The notes under the pieces were generated by a model. The model ran no database searches and was not told the DNA's origin. It saw only the letters and a program-made list of their open reading frames with translations. A stretch of 64,000 nt of DNA. Origin: JAAYBF01 sp963715445 (GTDB lineage Bacteria; Actinomycetota; Thermoleophilia; Solirubrobacterales; Thermoleophilaceae). This document shows, piece after piece, positions 8,121 to 17,268 of the stretch. The stretch lies in contig OY970240.1 in the NCBI GenBank assembly GCA_963715445.1, positions 992,001 through 1,056,000 of the forward strand, read 5' to 3'. Positions within the stretch are counted from its first letter, which is position 1. Each line of letters begins with the position of its first letter. A program made the position numbers and the translations under genes.

Positions 8121-8699
8121 ATGGGAGACGAGCTACGCGGCAAGAAGGTCGCGATCCTCGCCGCCGACGGCGTGGAGCAGGTCGAGCTGGAGCGCCCGCG
8201 CGAGGCTGTGGAGCAGGCCGGCGCCGAGACCGAGCTGCTCTCGCTGGAAGCGGGAGAGATCCAGGCGATGAACCACGACATCGAGCCGGGCGACAAGTTC
8301 GCGGTCGACCGCGAGGTCGCGTCCGCGCGGGTCGAAGACTACGACGCCCTGCTGCTGCCCGGCGGCACCATCAACCCCGACAAGCTGCGCATGGACGAGG
8401 GCGCCCTCGGTTTCCTGCGGGAGTTCTTCAAGGCCGGCAAGCCGGTGGGAGTGATCTGCCACGGCCCGGCCTCGCTGATCGAGGCCGACCTGGTGAGGGG
8501 CCGGACGCTCACCTCCTGGCCGAGCATCAGGACCGACATCCGCAACGCCGGCGGCAACGTGGTGGACCAAGAGGTGGTGACCGATCAGGGGCTCGTGTCG
8601 AGCCGCAGCCCGGCCGACCTCGATGCCTTCTGCGCCAAGATCGTGGAGGAGTTCGCCGAGGGCGTCCACGAGGTGCACCGGGAGGGCGCCACCGCCTGA
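8121..8699 (+). CDS. DJ-1/PfpI-family protein
   Basis: This 192-residue single-domain protein begins KKVAILAADGVEQVEL. It has the nucleophile elbow VICHGPASL (Cys at about residue 113, followed by His), the LLLPGG loop and SSRSPADLDAFC near the end, all standard for the PfpI/YhbO branch. Members have been described as proteases, chaperones or deglycases, and the true activity is disputed. ATG at 8121 has a GGAGGG-type ribosome-binding site. The neighbouring Hrp1-like CBS gene suggests a stress context, but this is inference. Confidence 0.88.
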   Translation: MGDELRGKKVAILAADGVEQVELERPREAVEQAGAETELLSLEAGEIQAMNHDIEPGDKFAVDREVASARVEDYDALLLPGGTINPDKLRMDEGALGFLREFFKAGKPVGVICHGPASLIEADLVRGRTLTSWPSIRTDIRNAGGNVVDQEVVTDQGLVSSRSPADLDAFCAKIVEEFAEGVHEVHREGATA

Positions 8700-8770
8700 T
8701 TCCCGCAGCCGGCGAGGCGCGGAGAGCGCGCCAGGACAGGGCGCTCCGTGTCAGCGGGGCCGAGACGCCG

Positions 8771-10297
8771 CTACTTGCGCTCGAGCGGATCCACCGCAGG
8801 GCCGTGCAGCACGCTCCCGTCGGGCGCGAAGCGCGAGCCGTGGCACGGGCAGTCCCAGCTGCGCTCGGCGCTGTTCCAGCTCACCTGGCAGCCGAGGTGC
8901 GTGCAGCGGGTCGAGACGGCCATGAGCACGCCGTCGGCGTCGCGGTAGGCGGCCACCTTCTCGCGGTCACGCCGGACGATGCCGCCCTCGTCCGGCCCGA
9001 GGTCGTCGATCGACCGCAGGCCGGGCTTGGCCAGCCGGTCGCCCACGAAGCGCAGCCCGGAGTGGGCGTTCTCCTTGATCAGCGAGCCCGCCGAGGCGCA
9101 GGGAGTGAAGCGCCATGGGTCGAGCAGCTTCGCCGCCGGGGTCTCCTCGCGCTCCAGCAGCAGGTCGGCCAGGATCGCGGCCGCTGCGGTGCCGCCGGTG
9201 ATTCCCCACTTGGCGAAGCCCGTGGCCGTGAGGAGCCGACGCGAGCGCGGGGTCAGCCGCCCCACGTAGGGAAGCCCGTCTGCGGTGACGCAGTCCTGGG
9301 AGGACCAGCGGTAGTCCACGGAGCTCACATCCCAGTGCTCGTTGGCGAACTCCTCGAGCCGGCGGTAGCGCCTCTCGGTGTCCCCGCCGGTGCCGGTCTT
9401 GTGGCCCTCTCCGCCCACCAGCAGCAGCTCATCGCCTCCGTCCACGGGCACGGCCCTGACCGAGCGCGTCGGCGAGTCGCCGCTGATGTGCATGCCCTCG
9501 GGAGGCCGGCCGCGGATGCGGCAGGCGATCGCGTAGGAGCGCTCCGGGTGCATGCGAGCGAAGGCCAGCGAGCGGTCGAGGAACGGGAAGTGCGTCGCCA
9601 CCACCACCCGGTCGGCCTTCATACCCGCGAACGGCGTCTTGACGAGATAGCCGCCACCGGCTTTGCCCACCGCGACGGCGCGCGACTCCTCGAAGACCTC
9701 GCAGCCCTCACCCGGGATCTTCTCGGCTAGCGCCGCCAGGTAATTGCTCACGTGGAACTCCGCCTGGTCCTCGAAGCGCACGGCGGCTTCCACCGGGTAC
9801 GGCAGCGGAGTGGCTTCCACGAGCGAGGCCGGCAGCCCGGCCGCGACGGCCGCATGGGCCTCGTCCTCCACTCGTGAGCGCTCCGAGCCCGAGCTCACGT
9901 AGGCGTAGGAGGGCTGACGGCGGAAGTCGCAGTCGATCCCCTCCTGCTCGATCCGCCCGGCGATCCAGGCCAGAGCCGTCTCGTTCGCGTGACCGTAGAC
10001 ACGCGCCGCATCGGCGCCGAAGGTGGAGCGCAGGCGCGCGTAGATCAGCCCGTGCTGCGAGGACACCTTCGCGGTCGTGTGGCCGCTGACTCCCCGCCCG
10101 AGCCGCCCCGCCTCGAGCAGCACGACGCGGAGCCCCGCCTCCTTGAGCAGCAGCGCCGTCGTGATGCCGACTATGCCGCCACCAATCACCGCAACGTCCG
10201 TGCTCGCGTCACGTTCCAGGGCCGGGAAGGTCCGCTGCGGCGGCCCGGTCTCGATCCAGATCGAAGCGCGCTTGGCCTTGGCGACCCCGGCGCCCAT
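8771..10297 (-). CDS. FAD-dependent oxidoreductase with C-terminal Rieske [2Fe-2S] domain
   Basis: The protein has 508 residues. Residues 30-390 form a DAO-type FAD oxidoreductase with the dinucleotide-binding motif VAVIGGGIVGITTALLLKEAG and the SGHTTAKVSSQHG segment. Residues 410-505 form a Rieske domain with both cluster motifs, CTHLGC and CPCHGS, so each Cys-His pair is intact. This domain order is seen in a family of predicted soluble oxidoreductases in actinobacteria and bacilli, with unknown substrate. There is no signal peptide, so it should be cytosolic. Confidence 0.9.
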   Translation of the reverse strand: MGAGVAKAKRASIWIETGPPQRTFPALERDASTDVAVIGGGIVGITTALLLKEAGLRVVLLEAGRLGRGVSGHTTAKVSSQHGLIYARLRSTFGADAARVYGHANETALAWIAGRIEQEGIDCDFRRQPSYAYVSSGSERSRVEDEAHAAVAAGLPASLVEATPLPYPVEAAVRFEDQAEFHVSNYLAALAEKIPGEGCEVFEESRAVAVGKAGGGYLVKTPFAGMKADRVVVATHFPFLDRSLAFARMHPERSYAIACRIRGRPPEGMHISGDSPTRSVRAVPVDGGDELLLVGGEGHKTGTGGDTERRYRRLEEFANEHWDVSSVDYRWSSQDCVTADGLPYVGRLTPRSRRLLTATGFAKWGITGGTAAAAILADLLLEREETPAAKLLDPWRFTPCASAGSLIKENAHSGLRFVGDRLAKPGLRSIDDLGPDEGGIVRRDREKVAAYRDADGVLMAVSTRCTHLGCQVSWNSAERSWDCPCHGSRFAPDGSVLHGPAVDPLERK

Positions 10298-10310
10298 CAG
10301 CTCGGCGCCA

Positions 10311-10655
10311 CTAGCTCTTCTTGCCTGCGATCGCGTGCTGGAGCTGGTCCTTGCGCATCTTCGAGCGGCCCTCGATGCCCAGCTGACGGGCCTCGTTGTA
10401 GAGCTGGTCGCGCGTGCGCCCGCGTGGCCCAGGCTTGCCCGAGCGTTTGCCGCCGCGGCGGCCGGATGAGATGTCCTGCGTCGAGCTGCGCGAGCGGGTG
10501 CGCGACTCGCCGCTGCGGGCGCGCTCCTTGTTCACGGTTCGCGCGGCGATCTCCTCGGCGCGCGACTCGGAGCGCCCCTGCTCCTTCTCGCTCTCCTTGA
10601 TGTGCTCGTACTGCCGAGCCCGCTTCGTTCCCTTCTTGACTCCCCGCGGAGGCAT
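10311..10655 (-). CDS. Small basic Rho_N/SAP-like protein
   Basis: The protein has 114 residues and is highly charged, rich in Arg, Lys, Glu and Ser. Its C-terminal 35 residues (TRDQLYNEARQLGIEGRSKM, then KDQLQHAI) match the helix-extended-helix fold of the Rho N-terminal domain, a nucleic-acid-binding module. The N-terminal two-thirds (KKGTKRARQYEHIKESEKEQ) is probably disordered. Homologues are sometimes labelled plasmid stabilization protein, but no partner toxin or antitoxin is adjacent. It lies 13 bases upstream of the FAD/Rieske gene on the same strand. Nucleic-acid binding is inferred. Confidence 0.75.
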   Translation of the reverse strand: MPPRGVKKGTKRARQYEHIKESEKEQGRSESRAEEIAARTVNKERARSGESRTRSRSSTQDISSGRRGGKRSGKPGPRGRTRDQLYNEARQLGIEGRSKMRKDQLQHAIAGKKS

Positions 10656-10746
10656 CGCCGCTCCTTTCGTAGCGTCGCGTCTCCTCAGAGCTACCCGTGG
10701 CCGATCCGGCGAAACGCCCCACAGCGCCCGGGGTTGGCGAAGAGCC

Positions 10747-11877
10747 TCATCGGTCTCGCTTGGATCGGTCGGCGCGGTCGGCGACGACGCGCAGGTCGAT
10801 GCCGGGCAGCGCTCGCAGGAGGCGGTCGGGCAGCGACTCGCGCAGCCGGCCCAGACCGGTGCGGTCGGACGGCTGACCGATCAGGACGTAGGTCGTGCCG
10901 CGCTCGCGAGCGACACGGGCTGTGGTGTCGGCGAGGTCGTCGCCCTCCTCGATCAGCATCTGGGCGCCCAGGACGGAGGCGAGCTGACGTATCGCATCGA
11001 TCTGCTCGCGCTCCTCGCCGCGCGGCTGCCTGCCCGGCGGCGCGACGTAGAGAAGGTCGAGGTCTGCGCCGAGACGCTGAGCCGAGCGCCAAGCGCGCCG
11101 TACGAGCCGCTGGGAACGCTGTCGTGGCGTGACGAGCGCGAGAACGCGCTCGGCGACCGCCTGGGGTGCGTCGTCGATCAGCTCGTCGGTGCGAGTGCCG
11201 AGCAGCTCGGCCGCGGGGAGCACGCGTCGCGACTCGACCTCCTCGGCGACCTGGCGCAGCGCGACCTCGCGCAAGGCGGCGAGGTTCTCCAGGCGGAAGA
11301 AGTTGTTCAGCGAAGTCGCCACGCGATCGGGCGGGTAGACCTTGCCGGCCTGCAGGCGCTGGATCAGCGCCTCGGGAGTGAGGTCGATCAGCACGACCTC
11401 GTCGGCGCCCCCGAGGACGGTGTCGGGGAACGTCTCGCGAACACGGACCCCGGTCAGCTCGGCGACGCGGTCGTTGAGGCTCTCGAGGTGCTGGACGTTG
11501 ACGGTGGAGTACACGTCGATCCCGGCATCGAGGACGTCCTCGATGTCCTCGTAGCGCTTGCGGTGCTCGGTGCCGGGGGCGTTAGTGTGCGCAAGCTCGT
11601 CGATCAGGCAGAGGTCGGGCGCCCGGCGGAAGATCGCCGGGAGGTCCATCTCCCGCGTCACCGTGCCGCGGTAGGTGACGGTGCGACGGGGGAGCTGCTC
11701 CAGGTCGGCGGCCTGCGCGGACGTCTCGGGGCGATCGTGCGGCTCCAGGTAGCCGATCACCACGTCGCGACCTGTTGCGCGCTCGGCAACCCCCTCCTGG
11801 AGCATCCGGTACGTCTTGCCCACGCCCGCGGCCATGCCGAGGAAGATCTTGTAGCGGCCACGGTCGGTTCGCGGCAT
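10747..11877 (-). CDS. kdpD: KdpD N-terminal sensor protein lacking a kinase domain
   Basis: The protein has 376 residues. Residues 8-215 form the KdpD N-terminal domain with the Walker-A-like GMAAGVGKTYRM, LCLIDELAHTNAPG (Walker-B-like) and DVYSTVNVQHLESLND. Residues 240-365 form a universal-stress-protein-like domain ending LLRALPGIDLRVV. There are no transmembrane helices, HisKA or HATPase domains, so this is only the cytosolic input half of the canonical KdpD. The missing half is a separate protein 5.4 kb away at the other end of the Kdp cluster. Short KdpD proteins of this kind are known from some cyanobacteria and Deinococcus. It is last in the operon, 20 bases after kdpB. Confidence 0.9.
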   Translation of the reverse strand: MPRTDRGRYKIFLGMAAGVGKTYRMLQEGVAERATGRDVVIGYLEPHDRPETSAQAADLEQLPRRTVTYRGTVTREMDLPAIFRRAPDLCLIDELAHTNAPGTEHRKRYEDIEDVLDAGIDVYSTVNVQHLESLNDRVAELTGVRVRETFPDTVLGGADEVVLIDLTPEALIQRLQAGKVYPPDRVATSLNNFFRLENLAALREVALRQVAEEVESRRVLPAAELLGTRTDELIDDAPQAVAERVLALVTPRQRSQRLVRRAWRSAQRLGADLDLLYVAPPGRQPRGEEREQIDAIRQLASVLGAQMLIEEGDDLADTTARVARERGTTYVLIGQPSDRTGLGRLRESLPDRLLRALPGIDLRVVADRADRSKRDR

Positions 11878-11897
11878 CTGCCCAGTATCCCCGGCCG

Positions 11898-13952
11898 TCA
11901 GGCGCCGAGCACGTTGTGGATCAGGAGATCCAGCAGCTTGATCCCCACGAACGGCGCGAGCAGGCCGCCGAGCCCATAGAGGAGCAGGTTGCGCCGCAGC
12001 AAAGCCGTTGCCCCGACCGGGCGATAGCGCACTCCCCGCAGGGCGAGCGGCACCAGCAGGGGGATGATCAGAGCGTTGAAGACGATCGCCGAGACGATCG
12101 CCGACTGCGGCGTGCCGAGGTCCATCACGTTGAGCGCGGCGAGCGGCCCCTCGCTCTCACCCGCGCCGGCGTACGTGGCGGCGAATATCGCGGGCAGGAT
12201 CGCGAAGTACTTGGCTACGTCGTTGGCCACCGAGAAGGTCGTCAGCGCGCCGCGGGTGATCAGGAGCTGCTTGCCGATCTCGACGATCTCGATCAGCTTC
12301 GTCGGGTTGGAGTCGAGGTCGACCATGTTGCCCGCCTCGCGGGCCGCCTGGGTGCCGGTGTTCATCGCCACGCCGACATCGGCCTGAGCCAGGGCGGGAG
12401 CATCGTTGGTGCCGTCCCCGGTCATCGCCACCAAGCGCCCGTCGCGCTGGTGCTCGCGGATCAGCTCGAGCTTGCGCTCCGGCGTCGCCTGGGCGAGGAA
12501 GTCGTCGACACCGGCCTCGTCGGCGATCTTGGCGGCGGTCAGCGGGTTGTCGCCGGTGACCATCACGGTGCGGATGCCCATCGCCCGCAGCTGGTCGAAG
12601 CGATGGCGCATCCCGTCCTTGACGACGTCCTTGAGGTAGACGACGCCGAGCACCTGGCTGTCGCGGGCCACGGCGAGTGGGGTGCCGCCCTCGCGGGCGA
12701 TGCGCTCCACGGTCGCGCTCAGCTGCGGCGGCGCGTGGCCGCCGTTGGCCGAGACGAAATCGAGGATCGCGTCACCGGCGCCCTTGCGCAGCCGGACGCC
12801 GTCGAGGTCCACGCCGCTCATCCGCGTCTCGGCGCTGAACTGCACGAACCGCGCGGAGGGGTCGAAGTGGTGCTCGCGCAGCCCGTACTGCTTGGCGAGC
12901 ACGACGATCGAGCGACCCTCGGGAGTCTCGTCGGCGAGCGAGGCGATCTGCGCGGCTTCGGCCAGCTGCGCCTCCTCCACCCCGGGCATCGGCAGGAACT
13001 CGGTCGCCTGGCGGTTGCCGAGGGTGATCGTGCCGGTCTTGTCGAGCAGCAGCACGTCGACATCGCCGGACGCCTCGACCGAGCGTCCCGACAGCGCCAG
13101 GACGTTGCGCCGCACGAGGCGATCCATGCCGGCGATCCCGATCGCCGAGAGCAGCGCGCCGATCGTCGTCGGGATCAGCGAGACCAGCAGCGCGATCAGC
13201 GTCACGATCGAAGCCTCGGTGCCGGAGAACTCCGCGAAGGGGCGCAGCGACACGACGACCACGAGGAAGATCAGCGTCAGGCCGGCAAGCAGGATGCCGA
13301 GCGCGATCTCGTTCGGGGTCTTGCGCCGCTCCGCTCCCTCGACGAGCGCGATCATGCGGTCGAGGAAGCTCTTCCCGGGCTCTTGGGTGATCTCGACGAC
13401 GATCCGGTCGGAGAGCACGCGCGTGCCACCGGTGACGGCGCTGCGATCCCCGCCGGACTCGCGGATCACCGGTGCCGACTCGCCGGTCACGGCCGACTCG
13501 TCGACGGACGCGATGCCCTCGATCACCGTTCCGTCGCCTGGGATCAGCTCGCCCGCCTCCACAACGACCACGTCGCCGCGCTGGAGCTCGGAGGCCGGCT
13601 TCTCCGAACCGTCGCGCAGGTTCGCCACGGTCTCGGTGCGCATCGCGCGCAGCGCCGCAGCCTGCGCCTTGCCCCGCCCCTCGGCCAGCGCCTCGGCAAG
13701 ATTGGCGAACACCACGGTCAACCACAGCCACACAGCGACGGTGAAGGTGAACCAGGCCGGCTCGCTGCCGCCACCGAGGGGATCGCCGCCGAGCGCCTGA
13801 AGCAACCAGCCGAGGGTCGTGATGACCGCGCCGATCTCCACCACCAGCATCACCGGGTTGCGCCACTGCACGCGTGGATCGAGCTTGCCGAGGCTCGCGA
13901 CGAGCGCGTGGCGCAGCGCGGCGGCGCCGAACAGGCCCTGGGGCTCGCTCAT
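11898..13952 (-). CDS. kdpB: Potassium-transporting P-type ATPase subunit KdpB
   Basis: This 684-residue catalytic subunit of the high-affinity K+ pump KdpFABC hydrolyses ATP. Motifs are VTGES (actuator domain), DKTGTIT with the phosphorylated Asp, VTGDNPLTA, and MTGDGTNDAPALAQADVG in the hinge. Seven hydrophobic segments are visible. Its start overlaps the kdpC stop by 4 bases. Placing kdpB after kdpC is unusual; the classical order is kdpA-kdpB-kdpC. Confidence 0.97.
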   Translation of the reverse strand: MSEPQGLFGAAALRHALVASLGKLDPRVQWRNPVMLVVEIGAVITTLGWLLQALGGDPLGGGSEPAWFTFTVAVWLWLTVVFANLAEALAEGRGKAQAAALRAMRTETVANLRDGSEKPASELQRGDVVVVEAGELIPGDGTVIEGIASVDESAVTGESAPVIRESGGDRSAVTGGTRVLSDRIVVEITQEPGKSFLDRMIALVEGAERRKTPNEIALGILLAGLTLIFLVVVVSLRPFAEFSGTEASIVTLIALLVSLIPTTIGALLSAIGIAGMDRLVRRNVLALSGRSVEASGDVDVLLLDKTGTITLGNRQATEFLPMPGVEEAQLAEAAQIASLADETPEGRSIVVLAKQYGLREHHFDPSARFVQFSAETRMSGVDLDGVRLRKGAGDAILDFVSANGGHAPPQLSATVERIAREGGTPLAVARDSQVLGVVYLKDVVKDGMRHRFDQLRAMGIRTVMVTGDNPLTAAKIADEAGVDDFLAQATPERKLELIREHQRDGRLVAMTGDGTNDAPALAQADVGVAMNTGTQAAREAGNMVDLDSNPTKLIEIVEIGKQLLITRGALTTFSVANDVAKYFAILPAIFAATYAGAGESEGPLAALNVMDLGTPQSAIVSAIVFNALIIPLLVPLALRGVRYRPVGATALLRRNLLLYGLGGLLAPFVGIKLLDLLIHNVLGA

Positions 13953-14599
13953 CGGCCGTCCTCCTCGTCGAGCGCCAGGTTGAGGTCGAGCACGTTCACA
14001 CCGGGCTCGCCGAAGACGCCCAGGCCGCGCCCGTCGGTGTGCTCCTCGACCAGCTCGAGCACCCGATCGAGATCGGCGCCCCGCCGCTCGGCCACTCGCC
14101 GCGCCTGGATGCGCGCGTTGTCGGGCGAGATATGGGGATCGACGCCCGAGGCGCTGGTCTGGACGGCGTCCGGCGGGACGTCGCCGCGGGTCAGGCCACG
14201 GTCGTAGGGTCGCTCGCGCTCGACGTAGGCGTCGAGGTTCGCCGCGAACAGATCGCGCAGCTCAGCGTTGTTCGGCCCGAGGTTGTTGAAGTAGGTGACA
14301 TTCGCGCTGTAGCCGGTCGCCGAGGGGCGCGACTGGAAGTAGCGGAGGTCGGGCTCGAGGATCGGGTTGTCGTCGGCGTCCAGCTTCGGCTCGCCATTGC
14401 GGTCGAGCACCGGACGCTGAAAGTCCTGGCCGATCAGTCGCGAGCCGACGGTCCTGCCGTCGCGCTCGATCTGGCTGCCGTCGGCCTTGTTGGGCCACAG
14501 CACCTGTGAGACACCGGTGGTGGCGAGCGGGTAGGCGATGCCGAGCAGCAGCGTCAGCACGAGCAGGGCGAGGGCGGATGAGATGAGGTCGCGTCGCAT
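13949..14599 (-). CDS. kdpC: Potassium-transporting ATPase subunit KdpC
   Basis: This 216-residue protein has a single N-terminal transmembrane helix (SSALALLVLTLLLGIAYPLA) and an extracytoplasmic domain with the family's GSRLIGQDF, FQSRPSA and SASGVDPHISPDNA motifs. KdpC stabilises the KdpFABC complex and affects ATP affinity. It starts 1 base after the kdpA stop and overlaps kdpB by 4 bases, so it is translated between its two partners. Confidence 0.96.
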   Translation of the reverse strand: MRRDLISSALALLVLTLLLGIAYPLATTGVSQVLWPNKADGSQIERDGRTVGSRLIGQDFQRPVLDRNGEPKLDADDNPILEPDLRYFQSRPSATGYSANVTYFNNLGPNNAELRDLFAANLDAYVERERPYDRGLTRGDVPPDAVQTSASGVDPHISPDNARIQARRVAERRGADLDRVLELVEEHTDGRGLGVFGEPGVNVLDLNLALDEEDGR

Positions 14600-14600
14600 G

Positions 14601-16337
14601 TCAGAAGAGCTGTGTGCTGAGTCCTTGGACGATCGGGCCGAGCAGGAAGGCTGGGAAGAAGGTCAGCGCCGCGACGATCACGATCGTGAAGACGAGCAGC
14701 GCCATGAAGGTCGGGGTGTCGGTACGGAAGGTGCCGGGGCCGATCGGCGCGACGCGCTTGCGGACAAGCGCGCCGGCGACGGCGAGCGCCGCGATCATCG
14801 GCGCGAAGCGGCCGAGCAGCATCGCCACGCCACCGAGCAGGTCGGCGAAGGTGATCCCGAACGCGCCGACGTTGCCCGGAGCGTTGGGCTGGACGAAGCC
14901 GGTGTAGCCCGCGAACGCGGAGCCGTTGTTGTTGGCCTGCGAGATGTAGGCGTAGAGCGTCTCGGAGAAGCCCTGTGGCCCGGGGTTGTAGATCGACGGT
15001 GCGCCCCACTTCGTCGAGATCGCGACGGCGGTCGCGACCAGCACCATCAGCGGCACGAACAGGGTGCCGACCATGACGAGCTTGATCTCGCGCGCCTCGA
15101 TCTTCTTGCCGAGGTACTCGGGCGTGCGGCCGACCATCAGCCCCGCGATGAACACCGCGAGCAGGACGAACAGCAGCATTCCGTAGAGCCCCGAGCCGAC
15201 GCCGCCGAACACAACCTCTCCGGTCGACATGTTGAACATCGGCACCAAGCCGCCGATGCCGGTCAGCGAGTCGAATGCGGCGTTGACCGCGCCGCACGAC
15301 GCGACGGTCGTAATGGCCGTGTAGAGCGACGATGCCGCCAGCCCGAAGCGGACCTCCTTGCCCTCGAGGTTGCCGCCTCCCAGGTCCGCGAGGTGTTGCG
15401 CCGGCGAGCCGTTCGCCTCGGCGATGTAGACGACCGCGACGGCCACGGCGAACAGCGCCAGCATCGCCCCGTAGAGCGCCCACCCCTGCCGGCGATTGCC
15501 GGCAAACCGCCCGAACACCGACGTCAGCCCTGCGGGGATCAGCAGGATCGACAGCATCTGAACAAGGTTCGCCAGACCGCTCGGATTCTCGAGCGGCATC
15601 GCGCTGTTGACGTTGAAGAAGCCTCCGCCGTTGGTGCCGAGCAGCTTGATCGCCTCTTGCGAGGCCACCGGTCCGAGCGCCAGAGTCTGCTCGCCGCCCG
15701 CCACCGTCGCGTAGGTGACATAGGGCGACAGGTTCTGGATGACGCCCTGCGAGACGAAGAACAACGCGATCAGGAACGACAGCGGGACGAGCACATAGAG
15801 CAGCGTGCGGATCAGGTCCTGCCAGAAGTTGCCGAGCGACTGCCCGCTGCGCGCCACGAAGCCGCGGATCACCGCCATGCACACGGCGATCCCAACGGCG
15901 GCCGAGAGGAAGTTCTGGACGGCGAGGCCGGCCATCTGCGAGAAGTAGGTCATCGTCGTCTCGCCGCCGTAGAACTGCCAGTTGGTGTTCGACACGAACG
16001 ACGACGCCGTGTTGAACGTGACGTCCCACGGCGCCGAGCCGAAGTCCTCGGGGTTGAACGGGTGGATGCCCTGGCTGCGCAGGATCAGGTAGAGCGCGCC
16101 CCAGGACAGCGCGCTGAAGACGACCGCCGTGCGCGCATAGGCCTTCCAGCCCTGCTCGACCGCCGGGTTCGCGCGGATCAGCCGATAGGTCAGCCGCTCG
16201 AATGGCCCGATGACCGCAGACAGCAGGGCGATGCGCTCGCCTCGGTACACGCGCGCCAGGTAGGCGCCGACGATCGGCGTCAGCGCTGTCAGCAGCGCGA
16301 GGTACAACACGATCTGCAGCCAACCCTGCGACGTCAC
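14601..16337 (-). CDS. kdpA: Potassium-transporting ATPase K+-binding subunit KdpA
   Basis: This 578-residue channel-like subunit has about ten transmembrane helices. The four selectivity-filter regions are visible: SNTNWQFYGGE, GTNGGGFFNVNSAMPLENP, CGAVNAAFDSLTGIGG and NNNGSAFAG. The start is GTG (VTSQGWLQ), whose GTGA overlaps the kdpF stop codon; this gives the normal N-terminus and removes an artefactual upstream extension. Confidence 0.97.
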   Translation of the reverse strand: MTSQGWLQIVLYLALLTALTPIVGAYLARVYRGERIALLSAVIGPFERLTYRLIRANPAVEQGWKAYARTAVVFSALSWGALYLILRSQGIHPFNPEDFGSAPWDVTFNTASSFVSNTNWQFYGGETTMTYFSQMAGLAVQNFLSAAVGIAVCMAVIRGFVARSGQSLGNFWQDLIRTLLYVLVPLSFLIALFFVSQGVIQNLSPYVTYATVAGGEQTLALGPVASQEAIKLLGTNGGGFFNVNSAMPLENPSGLANLVQMLSILLIPAGLTSVFGRFAGNRRQGWALYGAMLALFAVAVAVVYIAEANGSPAQHLADLGGGNLEGKEVRFGLAASSLYTAITTVASCGAVNAAFDSLTGIGGLVPMFNMSTGEVVFGGVGSGLYGMLLFVLLAVFIAGLMVGRTPEYLGKKIEAREIKLVMVGTLFVPLMVLVATAVAISTKWGAPSIYNPGPQGFSETLYAYISQANNNGSAFAGYTGFVQPNAPGNVGAFGITFADLLGGVAMLLGRFAPMIAALAVAGALVRKRVAPIGPGTFRTDTPTFMALLVFTIVIVAALTFFPAFLLGPIVQGLSTQLF

Positions 16338-16423
16338 AGCCGTTCCCCACGCAGGAGGGCGTACACGAGGTAGAGGGCCACGAGCGCCGACACGACGAGG
16401 CTCAGCAGCTCCGCTCCGGTCAT
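16334..16423 (-). CDS. kdpF: KdpF, small K+-transporter subunit
   Basis: This 29-residue single-helix protein reads MTGAELLSLVVSALVALYLV and ends YALLRGERL. The LYLVYALLRGE-type C-terminus is the recognisable KdpF signature. KdpF stabilises the KdpABC complex in the membrane. The stop TGA overlaps the kdpA GTG start by 4 bases. Its own ATG overlaps the stop of the preceding micro-ORF by 3 bases, so three genes are translationally coupled. It is short enough to be missed by standard gene callers. Confidence 0.88.
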   Translation of the reverse strand: MTGAELLSLVVSALVALYLVYALLRGERL

Positions 16424-16506
16424 ACCCGGTCGAGCCCCTCGATGAGCAGGACGAGGGCGGCGAAGCACGCCAGCGCAACGGCCGCAGCGATGAGGTCCAT
16501 GCTCAT
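16420..16506 (-). CDS. Single-helix micro-ORF upstream of kdpF
   Basis: A 28-residue reading frame begins MSMDLIAAAVALACFAALVL and ends LIEGLDRV. It has one predicted transmembrane helix, an acidic residue near each end and a C-terminal Arg. The stop (TGA at 16420-16422) overlaps the kdpF ATG. Position, size and coupling suggest an extra membrane peptide of the Kdp pump. No clear ribosome-binding site is visible, and either of two close ATG codons could be used. The function is inferred from context only. Confidence 0.55.
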   Translation of the reverse strand: MSMDLIAAAVALACFAALVLLIEGLDRV

Positions 16507-16587
16507 GGCGCCAGTGTCAGGGCGCGCGCATCAAGCCGGCATGAAGATCGCCGGGCACGGCATAAAGGTTCTGTGAAGGTCGCCGGG

Positions 16588-17268
16588 CTAGGCGATGAAG
16601 CGGTAGCCGACACCCGAATCGGTGCGGATGAAGCGCGGTGCGGTGGGATCGGGCTCGAGCTTGCGACGCAGGTTGGCGATGTGCACGCGCAGCGTCTGGG
16701 TGTCGTCCTCGTAGGCGTGGCCCCAGACCTCGGTCAGCAGCGCCCGGTGGGTGAGCGGGCGGCCCGGGTTGCGCGCCAGCACGCGCAGCAGTTCGTACTC
16801 GGTCGGGGTCAGCCGGATCTCCTCGCCGTCGCGGGAGACGTGGCGGGCGCCGAGGTCGATCCTCAGCCCGTCGAACGACAGCACCGGCTCCTCCGCCGTG
16901 CGGCCGGCCCTGCGCAGCGCGGCGTTGAGGCGGGCGATCAGCTCGCTCGGGGAGAAGGGCTTGGTCACGTAGTCGTCGGCGCCGGCGTCGAGCGCGCGGA
17001 CCTTCTCGCCCTCCTCACCGACGGCTGACAACACGATGATCGGCATCTCGCTCCACTCGCGGATCGAGCGGCAGACCTCCACGCCGTCGCCATCGGGGAG
17101 GATCAGGTCGAGGATCGCGGCGTCGGGGGCGCGCACCGCCGCGGCGTCCAGCGCCTCTTCCGCCGTCGATGCCGTGACCACCTCAAATTCGGCGTCACGG
17201 AGGATGACGCGCAGCGCCCGCAGTATCTGCCGCTCGTCGTCGCAGACGAGAACTCGCCGACCGCTCAC
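16588..17268 (-). CDS. kdpE: KdpE-type response regulator
   Basis: This 226-residue OmpR/PhoB-family regulator has a receiver domain at residues 5-117 with phosphoacceptor Asp54 (AILDLILPDGDG), the acidic pair CDDE and Lys103 in VTKPFSP. The winged-helix DNA-binding domain covers about 128-225 (LTPTEYELLRVLARNPGRPL through RTDSGVGYRF). It should switch on kdpFACB under K+ limitation. The start is GTG at 17268, whose GTGA overlaps the stop of the partner kinase. It lies 82 bases upstream of the micro-ORF/kdpF start. Confidence 0.94.
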   Translation of the reverse strand: MSGRRVLVCDDERQILRALRVILRDAEFEVVTASTAEEALDAAAVRAPDAAILDLILPDGDGVEVCRSIREWSEMPIIVLSAVGEEGEKVRALDAGADDYVTKPFSPSELIARLNAALRRAGRTAEEPVLSFDGLRIDLGARHVSRDGEEIRLTPTEYELLRVLARNPGRPLTHRALLTEVWGHAYEDDTQTLRVHIANLRRKLEPDPTAPRFIRTDSGVGYRFIA

